Shown here in pieces: positions 12,803 to 19,595 of a DNA stretch of 23,225 nucleotides. The stretch is from the IMG/VR virus record IMGVR_UViG_3300036770_002203, positions 1-23,225 of that record, one strand, 5' to 3'. The DNA is from a virus. The notes beneath the pieces are model-generated. The model made no database searches. It saw only the letters and a program-made list of their open reading frames with translations, and was not told the origin of the DNA. Each line of letters begins with the position of its first letter. Position 1 is the stretch's first letter. The translations under genes were made by a program, and so were the position numbers.

Positions 12803-15534
12803 CACGCCACCCCAATCGCTCGCCGGCCTGCAGGTGTCCGCAGCGTGGCATAGATCTGCGTGGCGGTCTGCTTCACGGCAGACTCCAGATCGCCAAGCGT
12901 GACGTACCGCTCACCCTGCTGTTCCATTACAGGGCCAGTGCTGATGTTGATCATCGGTACCGCTCCGCCACTGGTGGCTTGCCCGCTGTTGGCAGTTGTC
13001 GGGATCACTTCTGCGCCACGGGCACCAGCCAGGTACCGGCTCGAGGCAGCGGCCATCTTGCTCTCCGGCACGATGTACTCCCGCTCGCCACCTTCACCCA
13101 CCATTGCCAGCGTGGGGCGCTGCACAACGCCACCCACTGCAAAGCTGGGAATCGTTACCAGTGGGATGGTTGGAATAGCACTGAGCTTGACCGTAGCCCG
13201 CAAGCTGTTGACACCTGCAATCAGCTTGTTGATCATGCCAATCACGCCATTGATGATCCCACCAATGCCATTGACAACACCCTGAAACGCACCGCGCACA
13301 CTGCCTGCAATCGACTGGTAGGCACGGCTCAGTGCTTCGGCGCCCCTGGTGACGATATCGCCCATCCAATCCTGCAAGCCCTGCCATACGCTCTTGATTG
13401 GTTCAACCACATTGGACTGGAAGAAGCTGCTGATCCCCTGCCATGCTGTCTTTACCAGGTTGGCAATCTGACTGGCAGTAGAGCCGACAAAGGCAATAGC
13501 AGCATTCCATCCCGTCTTGATTGGCTCTACGACATACCGAGTGAACAGGCTGGACAGTGCATCCCAAGCCTGTTGCACCACGCCAGGTAGCTGACGACCC
13601 AAGACAACAAACGGCTCGATCAGCACCTGATACGCCAGGCTTGTCCACCAGGTGAACCAGCCAGATACAAAGGACTTGACCGCATCAAAGGCGGTCACAA
13701 ACAGCTGGCGGATTCCATTAAGCGCATCGGTGATTGGACCCAGGAAGTTCTGCCTGAACCCGGTAGCGACCCAATCAAAGAAGCCACTTACGGTGCCCTT
13801 GACAGCATCCCAGGCGCTCCTGGCTGCATTCACCAGTGCTGTGCCAACCGTGATCCACGGCTGGACGTAAGCCTTGAAGAGGAATCCTGCGAACCATGAG
13901 AAGAAGCCAGTGATCACGGCCTTTACGCCATTCCACACCGTGACGGCAGCCTCTTTCGCTCCTTCCCACAGGCCAATCCAGAACTCACGGATCGGTGCAC
14001 CCCATTCCCATAGCCACTTCACAAACTCAAGCAGCGGCTTGCGGAAGGCAATCACCAATGCCACTACCCCGGCGACCAGTAGAACAGTCAGGCCAACTGG
14101 GCCAGTCACCACCGCCAGCACCGCTACCACCATGGCCTTGAAGGCGGCGATGATGCCGGCCATTACAGGCACCACTGCACCTAACCAGCCGGCAATCGAT
14201 GCCGCAAAGGCTGATGCACTGACTGCCGCGCTGACCGCAAGAATGATTCCCTTCAATGCGGCAAAGGAGGTGATCAATGCCGAGATGAACGGGGCCACTG
14301 CGACAAAGCCGACAAAGGCCACCGACAGCGCCGAGATCACGGGAGCAAGACCTGGCACGTTCTGAACCAGCCAAGTGATTGGCTTGAGGATTTCCGTCAG
14401 TCCCTTGGCCAGCAGGTTCAAGCCGGGCAGCAGCGTGTCACCCACCACAATGGCCAGCGCCTGCATGTTGTTTTTGAACAGCTGGAGCTGGTTGGCAGTT
14501 GTTCCTGACCTTGCCTCAAACTCAGAAAGCATTGAGCCTGCATATTGCGAGCTGTTGGCAACTGAGCCGATGGCCTGATCAAACAGCTTCATGTTGGTAA
14601 TCAGCGGCGTAAGTGCTCGCGCTTCATCGCCAAACACTTCGCTGATCGTTGCTGTCCTTACTTCTGCCGGCAGCTTGCTGATTCGCAGGAACACATCTCT
14701 AATGGTGCCTACAGCGTCCACTTGCATCTGCTTGGCAACATCTCTCGCGGTAAGCCCGAGTCGGTTAAAAGCGCCCTCTTGCCGCTTGGTCGCAGTCTCT
14801 CCTTTGGTTAGTGCCTTGATCAGGTTGTTGAAACTGGTTGATGCAACTTCCGGTGCTGCACCCGCGGCGATCATTGCTGACCCCAGTGCTGCGGTTTGCT
14901 CTGCAGTCATCGCCACCTGCTTGCCAACAGCACCAGAGCGCAACATGAAATCAGTGATCTCCGATGCGGAGCTGGCCATGTTGTTGCTTAGGAAATTGAT
15001 GGCATCAGCCAGGTTCACCACTTCCGGCTGGCTTAAACCCATTGAAGTGCGCATCTTGGCCATGGCCTCACCCGCCTGACCGGCGGTGATATCAAAGGCC
15101 ACACCCATCTGCGCTGCAGTTCGTGTGAAATCCTCCAGGTCATTCTTGGCGATACCAGCCTGACCCGCTGCGGCCATGATCTCAGCCAAGCCTTCAGCGC
15201 TCACAGGGAGCTCTTTGCTTAAGTCCAGAATCGACTGCTTCATAGCATTGAAGCCAGCCGCATCCTCAAGCCCTGGCACCACCTTCCGCACATCGGCCAT
15301 GCTCGACTCGAAGTCGATTGCAGCCTTGACGCTGGCAGCCAGCCCGGCTCCCAAGGCAGCGGCGCCCACCGCAGCGGTCTGCCATGCTGCCGAATCGACC
15401 ATGGCCTTGAAGCCATTCTTTGCCGACTGTGCTGCGGCTTCAGCCTTCCCCAATCCGGCTTCAAGCCTGGTCAGATTTTCCAGGCCAGTGACCTGTGCAG
15501 CGATGCGCAGTACCGCCTGCAGATTCATTGCCAT
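12802..15534 (-). CDS. Tail tape-measure protein
   Basis: A 910-residue protein. Residues about 75-310 are the PhageMin_Tail core shared by tape measures (DFESSMADVRKVVPGLEDAA, LAEIMAAAGQAGIAKNDLED, TSFNNLIKALTKGETATKRQ). Residues about 395-500 are strongly hydrophobic, with several potential membrane segments. Residues about 505-760 carry spaced Trp/Phe residues and a repeated VVEPIK motif. Near residue 800 is the usual tape-measure C-terminal motif (FAVGGVVQRPTLAMVGEGG). The start at 15534 is set by AGGAGGT five bases upstream. At about 1.5 angstrom per residue, the common rule, the tail would be near 135 nm. The protein is packed with chaperones G/GT during assembly and may help DNA cross the membrane. 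Confidence 0.95.
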   Translation of the reverse strand: MAMNLQAVLRIAAQVTGLENLTRLEAGLGKAEAAAQSAKNGFKAMVDSAAWQTAAVGAAALGAGLAASVKAAIDFESSMADVRKVVPGLEDAAGFNAMKQSILDLSKELPVSAEGLAEIMAAAGQAGIAKNDLEDFTRTAAQMGVAFDITAGQAGEAMAKMRTSMGLSQPEVVNLADAINFLSNNMASSASEITDFMLRSGAVGKQVAMTAEQTAALGSAMIAAGAAPEVASTSFNNLIKALTKGETATKRQEGAFNRLGLTARDVAKQMQVDAVGTIRDVFLRISKLPAEVRTATISEVFGDEARALTPLITNMKLFDQAIGSVANSSQYAGSMLSEFEARSGTTANQLQLFKNNMQALAIVVGDTLLPGLNLLAKGLTEILKPITWLVQNVPGLAPVISALSVAFVGFVAVAPFISALITSFAALKGIILAVSAAVSASAFAASIAGWLGAVVPVMAGIIAAFKAMVVAVLAVVTGPVGLTVLLVAGVVALVIAFRKPLLEFVKWLWEWGAPIREFWIGLWEGAKEAAVTVWNGVKAVITGFFSWFAGFLFKAYVQPWITVGTALVNAARSAWDAVKGTVSGFFDWVATGFRQNFLGPITDALNGIRQLFVTAFDAVKSFVSGWFTWWTSLAYQVLIEPFVVLGRQLPGVVQQAWDALSSLFTRYVVEPIKTGWNAAIAFVGSTASQIANLVKTAWQGISSFFQSNVVEPIKSVWQGLQDWMGDIVTRGAEALSRAYQSIAGSVRGAFQGVVNGIGGIINGVIGMINKLIAGVNSLRATVKLSAIPTIPLVTIPSFAVGGVVQRPTLAMVGEGGEREYIVPESKMAAASSRYLAGARGAEVIPTTANSGQATSGGAVPMINISTGPVMEQQGERYVTLGDLESAVKQTATQIYATLRTPAGRRAIGVA

Positions 15535-15537
15535 GCC

Positions 15538-15551
15538 CTACCTCCTACCTC
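15538..15551 (-). promoter_or_regulatory. Strong Shine-Dalgarno site of the tape-measure gene
   Basis: On the coding strand the stretch reads CGAGGTAGGAGGTAG, placing AGGAGGT five bases before the tape-measure ATG at 15534. It overlaps the last codons and stop of the chaperone GT frame, so tape-measure translation can start directly as GT translation ends. Confidence 0.75.
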
Positions 15552-15936
15552 GCGCAGGCCTTGAGGCCTTGCTTGCTTCTCTGGTCTGCTTCTCAGATTC
15601 TTTCTGGAATAGATCTCGAGCGTGTGCCTCCATCACCTGCAGATCCTCCAGCACTTGCCGCTTGTTATTCACAGCGTAAAGATCCATCAGCTGGAGCACC
15701 ACGCCATAGTCCAAACCCACGACGCCAGCCATTGACGTACGCCACTGGGTCTGGCAGCGCAGGAACATCAGCACTGCATCCTCATGCTCAGGCCACACTT
15801 CAAACTCTGATGGCTTGAGCAGGCTGGCTGGCAATGCGGATTCATCTGCGCCATAGGCACGCAGGTCCGCTAACAGCTCGTCATTGGTGCCGCCATCGCC
15901 GGTCCACCAGTGGTCTACAGCCCCTTGGAGGTTGGC
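15538..15936 (-). CDS. Tail assembly chaperone GT extension, expressed by -1 frameshift from G
   Basis: This frame has no good start codon of its own near its 5' end; the only late candidate is a TTG at 15834. It is open without a stop back to the slippery heptamer at 15936-15942, in the -1 frame of the G gene. A slip after lysine 121 of G continues as ANLQGAVDHWWTGDGG and adds 132 residues, giving a 253-residue GT protein. The extension contains a DUF1799-type pattern: FEVWPEHEDAVLMFLRCQTQ, WRTSMAG and GLDYGVVLQLM. The end is basic (KQTREASKASRPARGRR). In lambda the equivalent GT protein bridges tape measure and tube protein during tail assembly and is absent from virions. Position before the tape measure fits exactly. 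Confidence 0.88.
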   Translation of the reverse strand, partial: ANLQGAVDHWWTGDGGTNDELLADLRAYGADESALPASLLKPSEFEVWPEHEDAVLMFLRCQTQWRTSMAGVVGLDYGVVLQLMDLYAVNNKRQVLEDLQVMEAHARDLFQKESEKQTREASKASRPARGRR

Positions 15937-16298
15937 TTTTTTGCTGCCTCAATCGACTGGCCCCAGGCGGTCATGATCTGCGCGGCAATGCCAGGTAGAT
16001 CAAGCAGCTGATTCAGTGCTGTCTCGCTGAACGGGATCTCTTCGCCTTCGTCATCCACCACCCCACTCCAGCCGGCCAGCACTTCTGTCGCCACTTCCTG
16101 GGGCGTCAGCAGCTCACTCACATCCAACCGGCCCTGCTCCTCAAGGAACTGCAGCCGGCGGATCTCATTGATCCGCGCCTGCGGGATCCGGCGGAACTCA
16201 CCATCAAAGGTGTGCTTCTCACGCCTGCCACCATCAGCAGGGATGATCAGGGTCACCGGCCACTTATAGGTAGCCGACTGCTTCAGGACAAATGCCAT
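15915..16298 (-). CDS. Tail assembly chaperone G-like protein
   Basis: The unshifted product has 127 residues. It has the usual gpG shape: N-terminal beta part (YKWPVTLIIPADGGRREKHT followed by FDGEFRRIPQARI) and a helical body (ETALNQLLDLPGIAAQIMTA). It ends just after the slippery site with the tail KPTSKGL. It lies between the tube and tape-measure genes, where all lambda-like phages keep this pair. Most ribosomes should end here and give an excess of G; a minority slip and give GT. A 36-base gap separates it from the tube gene. Confidence 0.9.
   Translation of the reverse strand: MAFVLKQSATYKWPVTLIIPADGGRREKHTFDGEFRRIPQARINEIRRLQFLEEQGRLDVSELLTPQEVATEVLAGWSGVVDDEGEEIPFSETALNQLLDLPGIAAQIMTAWGQSIEAAKKPTSKGL
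15936..15942 (-). promoter_or_regulatory. Slippery heptamer A AAA AAG for programmed -1 ribosomal frameshifting
   Basis: The coding strand reads GCA AAA AAG CC in the zero frame, giving the canonical X XXY YYZ heptamer A AAA AAG in correct phase. The zero frame stops 21 bases later (TAG at 15917-15915), while the -1 frame stays open to 15538. A GAGG lies about six bases upstream of the heptamer (ATTGAGGCAGCAAA), placed like the stimulatory Shine-Dalgarno element of dnaX. A clear downstream stem-loop was not found by eye. Confidence 0.88.
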
Positions 16299-16334
16299 CT
16301 GTTGTCAGGGGTAAGGAGGGAAGAAGAGTGCTGA

Positions 16335-17279
16335 TCAGGTCAGCGTGATGGTCATCTCGTCATTGCCGGCCGAGGTTGGAATCGGCATGAACGGCAGATT
16401 CAGCATCATCACGCCATCCGAGTCTGCATAGCTGGGTGAATCCAGATTGCAGGTGGGGGCGTTGAAGGTAATGATGTTGCCGGCGGTCTGCCCGTGCTGC
16501 CAGGTGATTGCCCCCAGCGTCTGGGCCGACACGGCAGCAAAGAAGTCCTTCTGCCCAGCACTGGAGCCCACGATGGGCGCCTCGATGCTGATCTCCCCAG
16601 ACGGCGCCCGCTCGGTAATGAGCACCTGCTGGGTGCAGCCAGCCAGCTGACGGAAGGGCGTCTCGTTGCCCAGATCCAGGCTGAAGCTCTCCAGGCAAGC
16701 CGAGAAGCTGAAGGCCGACACCGCCGTGGTGTTGACGCTGTTCACCACCACCGGATCCGCCTGGTTGTCGAAGGTGGGCGTTGCAGCCGATGCAGCGGTG
16801 ACGGCGTTGTAAATACCCATCATCTGGAAGCTGATCTTCGGGATCTCACCAGCGTTCAGGTTGAACGTGGCCGTACCCCGGCAGCCGGTCACCAGGTGCT
16901 TGTTGCCGTCAGCGTTGAAGTCCAGCGTGACGCTGGAGAAGGTGCCGCTCACCGGCGTGTAAATCACGTTGACGCCACCGGTGCCGCCTTGAGCAAAGCC
17001 GCAGGCCAGCAGGATTCGGCCCCACTTCGGCGCCGTACCAGCCGTACCAGAACCGGCCAGCTCCACGTCAAAGTTCACCTGGGCCATGCGCTGCCCCACT
17101 ACCTTCTCTGAGTTGCCCAGATACGGAGTGATCAGCTCACGATCCAGCAGTTCAATCTCGAGGGGCGACACCTCAAGATTGGACACCAGCAGTGCATCAG
17201 CACCCTCCGGTGCTGCGCTGGTGCCATAGGTGTCTTCAGTCTTCGCCAGCAGCAGGCGCTTCCGCGTAAGCAGTGCCAT
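16335..17279 (-). CDS. Major tail tube protein
   Basis: A 314-residue beta-rich protein starting MALLTRKRLLLAKTEDTYGT. It has the features of phage tail-tube proteins: the early LEVSPLEIELLDRELITPYL, a VNFDVELAGSGTAGTAPKWG strand-loop, the GCRGTATFNLNAGEIPKISF segment and a late DGVMMLNLPFMPIP. Its place just before the G/GT chaperones and after the tail terminator is diagnostic. It is longer than the lambda V protein and may carry an additional surface domain. Its start lies 44 bases inside the preceding small gene. It polymerises as hexameric rings around the tape measure. Confidence 0.9.
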   Translation of the reverse strand: MALLTRKRLLLAKTEDTYGTSAAPEGADALLVSNLEVSPLEIELLDRELITPYLGNSEKVVGQRMAQVNFDVELAGSGTAGTAPKWGRILLACGFAQGGTGGVNVIYTPVSGTFSSVTLDFNADGNKHLVTGCRGTATFNLNAGEIPKISFQMMGIYNAVTAASAATPTFDNQADPVVVNSVNTTAVSAFSFSACLESFSLDLGNETPFRQLAGCTQQVLITERAPSGEISIEAPIVGSSAGQKDFFAAVSAQTLGAITWQHGQTAGNIITFNAPTCNLDSPSYADSDGVMMLNLPFMPIPTSAGNDEMTITLT

Positions 17280-17430
17280 CGTCGTTGGTGGTTACGGTTT
17301 CCGGCTCAGATGCCGCTGGCGGTGCAGGCTGCGTTTGGCTTTGAAGCACCCACTCACCCGTTGCAGGGTCGATCAGATAGATGCCACCTTCTGATGGCAT
17401 CTTGGCCGGCGTGGGAGTTTTCTTGGCCAT
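17236..17430 (-). CDS. Small hypothetical protein before the tail tube gene
   Basis: This 64-residue product overlaps the tube gene by 44 bases in another frame. It starts MAKKTPTPAKMPSEGGIYLI and then has a DPATGEWVL turn followed by a proline- and acid-rich tail (QTQPAPPAASEPETVTTNDD). The short DP-x-x-GEWVL segment resembles the tryptophan repeats of the tail-tip protein. It is conserved in position, directly upstream of the tube gene, and may be a small tail accessory or a translational leader. Function is unknown. Confidence 0.6.
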   Translation of the reverse strand: MAKKTPTPAKMPSEGGIYLIDPATGEWVLQSQTQPAPPAASEPETVTTNDDGTAYAEAPAAGED

Positions 17431-17467
17431 CAGCTTCTGCTCGCCTCCGTCAACCTATGGACAGCGC

Positions 17468-17896
17468 TCAGCTGCTCAGATCCGTAACACCCGTGCGGTA
17501 GCGGACGGTATAGGTGCAGACGATCCACGCTGCGGACAGGTCGCCCTTGTCGAACTGTGGATCAACCGCCTGCGGCCAGATATCCATCGCCAGTCCACCC
17601 AAGCTGCGATCTGCGAGCAGCTTGCTGTGGAGGCTTTGGATGGTGGCATCTGCCGACTGATCAGGGATGGTGCCGCGGGCATATACCGCCACCACCAACG
17701 TGAATGTCCAGTCGATCTTGCAGGTGCTGACCGGCTCTGGTGCTGCCGTGTCGTTGCCCGGCTCAATGACAATGGCGGGCGCCTCGTTACGAGCAAAGGC
17801 CTCCTGCCGTGAGCGGTAGATCCTGGTGCTCACGCCTGTGGTGCCCGCCAGCGTGGTTGCTACCGCGGCGAGGATCTGTTCCCGTTTGGTGGCCAT
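17468..17896 (-). CDS. Tail terminator / tail completion protein (U-like)
   Basis: A 142-residue protein. The N-terminal helix and strand (MATKREQILAAVATTLAGTT, then RIYRSRQEAFARNEAPAIVI) are characteristic of the small tail-completion family. A long beta strand (WTFTLVVAVYARG), a helix with LHSKLLADRSLGG and the final AAWIVCTYTVRYRT strand follow the same fold plan as lambda U. It stands two genes before the tube protein, as U does before V in lambda. It would cap the head-proximal end of the tail tube and provide the joining surface to the head. Confidence 0.82.
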   Translation of the reverse strand: MATKREQILAAVATTLAGTTGVSTRIYRSRQEAFARNEAPAIVIEPGNDTAAPEPVSTCKIDWTFTLVVAVYARGTIPDQSADATIQSLHSKLLADRSLGGLAMDIWPQAVDPQFDKGDLSAAWIVCTYTVRYRTGVTDLSS

Positions 17897-17914
17897 GCCT
17901 GCAGTCTGTGGAGC

Positions 17915-18271
17915 TCATGGCACATGCGCCCAGAGGCGGCGGTGCACGATCCTGCTGACGTGCCCCTTGGTGATGCCGTACTGCTGCGCCAGTGTGGCGC
18001 GGGAGGCTCCAGCTGCAGCTTGCGCCCTGAGGCGTTGCACATCCTTCACCGTCAGCACGGCATTGGCATTGCGCTCCCCTGGTGCTCGCGGCTTAGGTTT
18101 GCGCTTGGCACCAGGTAGCGGCCCACAGCGATGGCGACCGTGCAGATACGTCTCAAGGGTGCGGGTGGTCTTGCCGCAGGCTTCACACCGCCTCCAGCGG
18201 TGGTGGCCATCAGGGTGCAGCTCGGTGCAGACAACGCTGGTGCGACCGTTGCAGAACGCGCAGGGAAGCAT
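17915..18271 (-). CDS. Zinc-ribbon plus helix-turn-helix protein inside the late operon
   Basis: A 118-residue protein from the only ATG start (18271); in-frame TTG codons at 18322 and 18301 lie in a repeat. Residues 4-42 form a zinc ribbon with C4-x2-C7 and C29-x2-C32. The second half reads RWRRCEACGKTTRTLETY, closely like the zinc ribbon of the NrdR repressor. A basic linker (KRKPKPRAPGERN) leads to a helix-turn-helix of about residues 74-114 (RATLAQQYGITKGHVSRIVH). No ATP-cone domain is present, so it is not NrdR. The HTH half resembles those attached to phage HNH homing enzymes. A DNA-binding regulator, or the remnant of a homing protein, is the best reading. Confidence 0.78.
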   Translation of the reverse strand: MLPCAFCNGRTSVVCTELHPDGHHRWRRCEACGKTTRTLETYLHGRHRCGPLPGAKRKPKPRAPGERNANAVLTVKDVQRLRAQAAAGASRATLAQQYGITKGHVSRIVHRRLWAHVP

Positions 18272-18282
18272 CGGTATAGACA

Positions 18283-18324
18283 GATCGAGGGGAGCTTCCA
18301 ACGGATCGAGGGGAGCTTCCAACG
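18283..18324 (-). repeat. Perfect 21-bp tandem repeat upstream of the zinc-ribbon/HTH gene
   Basis: Two identical adjacent copies of a 21-base unit (plus strand: GATCGAGGGGAGCTTCCAAC, then G) occupy 18283-18303 and 18304-18324. They lie in the 109-base stretch between the stop of the upstream gene and the ATG at 18271. If translation began at TTG 18322 the repeat would encode a duplicated LEAPLDP. Confidence 0.92.
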
Positions 18325-18335
18325 TTTGCCCCGGC

Positions 18336-18371
18336 AGGTTCCACTGTTTAGGACAAGAGGTTCCACTGTTT
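18336..18371 (-). repeat. Two 14-bp direct repeats with 22-bp period, related to the adjacent tandem repeat
   Basis: The sequence AGGTTCCACTGTTT (plus strand) occurs at 18336-18349 and again at 18358-18371. On the coding strand AAACAGTGGAACCT resembles AAACGTTGGAAGCT from the adjacent 21-bp repeat. The stretch can therefore be seen as four degenerate units with 21-25 base spacing. This is the spacing of direct-repeat operators, but there is no direct proof of binding. Confidence 0.8.
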
Positions 18372-18380
18372 GCCGCTTAG

Positions 18381-18956
18381 TCACTGCATCAGCTCCACCC
18401 GCAGGCGATCCACCGGCACACCGGGCAGCACGCCACCCTTCACATCGGCATAGCGATAGATCCGCCCCTGCAGGTCGATCACATCCTCACGCCCGAAGTT
18501 CCTGATCACCACCCGCTGCAGGTGGTTCAGGGGGTGACAGGGGAAGCCGTGCTTCTCGGAGCACTTGGCCACGTCGATCCGGTTGGTGAACGTGAAGCGA
18601 TCCGGGGCGGTGTCCCGCTTGAAGTCCACCACCCCGCCAGATTGCTTACTGATGATGTGCCCCTGCGGGCCGAACTCCAGCGTGTCGGCACCCTTGCTGC
18701 CATCGAAGCGCCAGCGGGTGAAGATGCCCCGATCCAAGTAGAACCCGGTCACGGCCTTGCGTGGGTCACGCTCCCGCTTGAGCGGTGATGCGGTCTTCAT
18801 GCGCAGGCCGGTCAGATGCGCGGCAGGCTCAGCGGTCTGGATTTGGAGCACGACAGCACCAGCATTCCGCACCACGCGGGCGGAGGTGCCTGCGGTGTTG
18901 ATCGCATCCCAGTTCGTGGTGGCCTGCAGCAGGGCCAAGGCAGCAGCGGCAATCAT
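18381..18956 (-). CDS. Hypothetical protein of 191 residues following the metalloprotease
   Basis: The ATG overlaps the protease stop as ATGA. The N-terminus (MIAAAALALLQATTNWDAIN) is hydrophobic but short and lacks a basic start, so a signal peptide is doubtful. The rest is beta-rich with patterns such as VTGFYLDRGIFTRWRFDG and VVDFKRDTAPDRFTF, then a pair of cysteines (AKCSEKHGFPCHPLNH) and a late IDLQGRIYRYADVKGG. The length equals that of lambda tail protein Z and the place is right for it, but I see no sequence likeness. It is probably a virion-associated protein of unknown role, perhaps linked to the protease encoded before it. Confidence 0.7.
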   Translation of the reverse strand: MIAAAALALLQATTNWDAINTAGTSARVVRNAGAVVLQIQTAEPAAHLTGLRMKTASPLKRERDPRKAVTGFYLDRGIFTRWRFDGSKGADTLEFGPQGHIISKQSGGVVDFKRDTAPDRFTFTNRIDVAKCSEKHGFPCHPLNHLQRVVIRNFGREDVIDLQGRIYRYADVKGGVLPGVPVDRLRVELMQ

Positions 18957-19477
18957 TGTTTGGCTCCATAGAAAACGAGCATTCCTCGGCTGCGCTTTGG
19001 CTTGGCGGCAGCCTCAGTCATCAACAGTTCACCCTGGCCCCAGATGGACTTCAACGCCTTCCAGTCCTTCTTGGTGAAGTCGTAGATCCCGTTCATGCTG
19101 GGCTGCATCAGGCTGTCGGTGCCCATTGGCACGTGGCCCAGCCCGAGCACATGACCCAGCTCATGGCGGAAGATGGTGGTGGAGAAGCCGCGTTCAGGTA
19201 GGCGGATCTCCCAGCCGTTGTCATCCCAGACAGCAGCGCCGGATGCACCAGCAGGCAGCTCGCCGTGACCGATGACCAGATCAGCAGAGCGGGATGGCTT
19301 GACCCGCTTGAAGCTGATCCCGGCGAGGCGGTCGTCCACCTCAGCGATCAGACCCTTCATCAGGTCGCGGTACAGGGGTGTGTAGCTGCCTTTGCTGAAG
19401 CGGTAGGTCAGCGTGCCATTGCGTGAGACAAAGGAGCGGGTGTGGTTGACCAGCTCGTCAGCGATCAGGTTTGCCAT
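18953..19477 (-). CDS. Metzincin-type zinc metalloprotease in the structural gene cluster
   Basis: A 174-residue protein. It has the complete metzincin zinc signature H-E-L-G-H-V-L-G-L-G-H (residues 105-115), so the ligands are H105, H109 and H115 and the catalytic base is E106. The Met-turn follows as S-L-M-Q-P with M124, the short spacing typical of matrixin-like proteases. The N-terminal half has the expected alternation (LTYRFSKG, helix to residue 50, ISFKRV, SADLVIGHGELP). No signal peptide or propeptide is visible. A GGAG lies seven bases before the ATG, supporting this start. A protease made with the virion proteins could mature the capsid or tail, or act on the host envelope. Substrate is unknown. 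Confidence 0.85.
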   Translation of the reverse strand: MANLIADELVNHTRSFVSRNGTLTYRFSKGSYTPLYRDLMKGLIAEVDDRLAGISFKRVKPSRSADLVIGHGELPAGASGAAVWDDNGWEIRLPERGFSTTIFRHELGHVLGLGHVPMGTDSLMQPSMNGIYDFTKKDWKALKSIWGQGELLMTEAAAKPKRSRGMLVFYGAKQ

Positions 19478-19595
19478 TGGCTGGCTCCGGTTTGTCGAGT
19501 TTGACCGGGCGATCAGGGCGTTTGCTCAGGCGCTCGGCAGCCTGTTGCTTGACCTTCGGGTGCTTCTTGGCTGCGCGGATGTAGGGGTTGGTCAT
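19458..19595 (-). CDS. Small basic protein (45 residues) coupled to the metalloprotease
   Basis: The ATG at 19595 overlaps the previous stop as ATGA and the gene runs 20 bases into the protease gene. Both couplings support a real gene despite its length. The product starts MTNPYIRAAKKHPKVKQQAA and then has KRPDRPVKLDKPEP before a short end. It is very rich in lysine and arginine and probably unstructured in part. It may bind nucleic acid or simply couple translation into the protease gene. No family is recognised. Confidence 0.6.
   Translation of the reverse strand: MTNPYIRAAKKHPKVKQQAAERLSKRPDRPVKLDKPEPANGKPDR

Noticed and set aside
14591-15679. Rightward open frames of 162 and 167 residues opposite the tape-measure and chaperone genes
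   Set aside because: Serine/alanine/leucine-rich shadows of a clear tape-measure core; no ribosome binding sites or operon context on that strand.
15538-15834. Independent gene starting at TTG 15834
   Set aside because: The frame is open far upstream to the slippery heptamer in the right phase; the frameshift product explains it better than a TTG start without a ribosome binding site.
16494-17111. Rightward 205-residue open frame opposite the tube gene
   Set aside because: Antisense to the tail tube protein, arginine/glutamate/histidine-rich composition of a frame shadow, no motif.
18274-18306. Possible promoter TTGGAA, 17 bases, TATACC before the zinc-ribbon/HTH gene
   Set aside because: The -10-like box ends one base before the ATG, so the transcript would start inside the gene; spacing looks fortuitous and part of it is in the tandem repeat.
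18283-18371. CRISPR-like array
   Set aside because: Only two perfect adjacent copies with no spacer, plus two short related copies with an 8-base gap; no spacer structure and no cas genes.
18381-18956. Assignment of the 191-residue protein as lambda Z-like tail protein
   Set aside because: Length and place would fit, but no sequence resemblance could be seen, so it is left as unknown.
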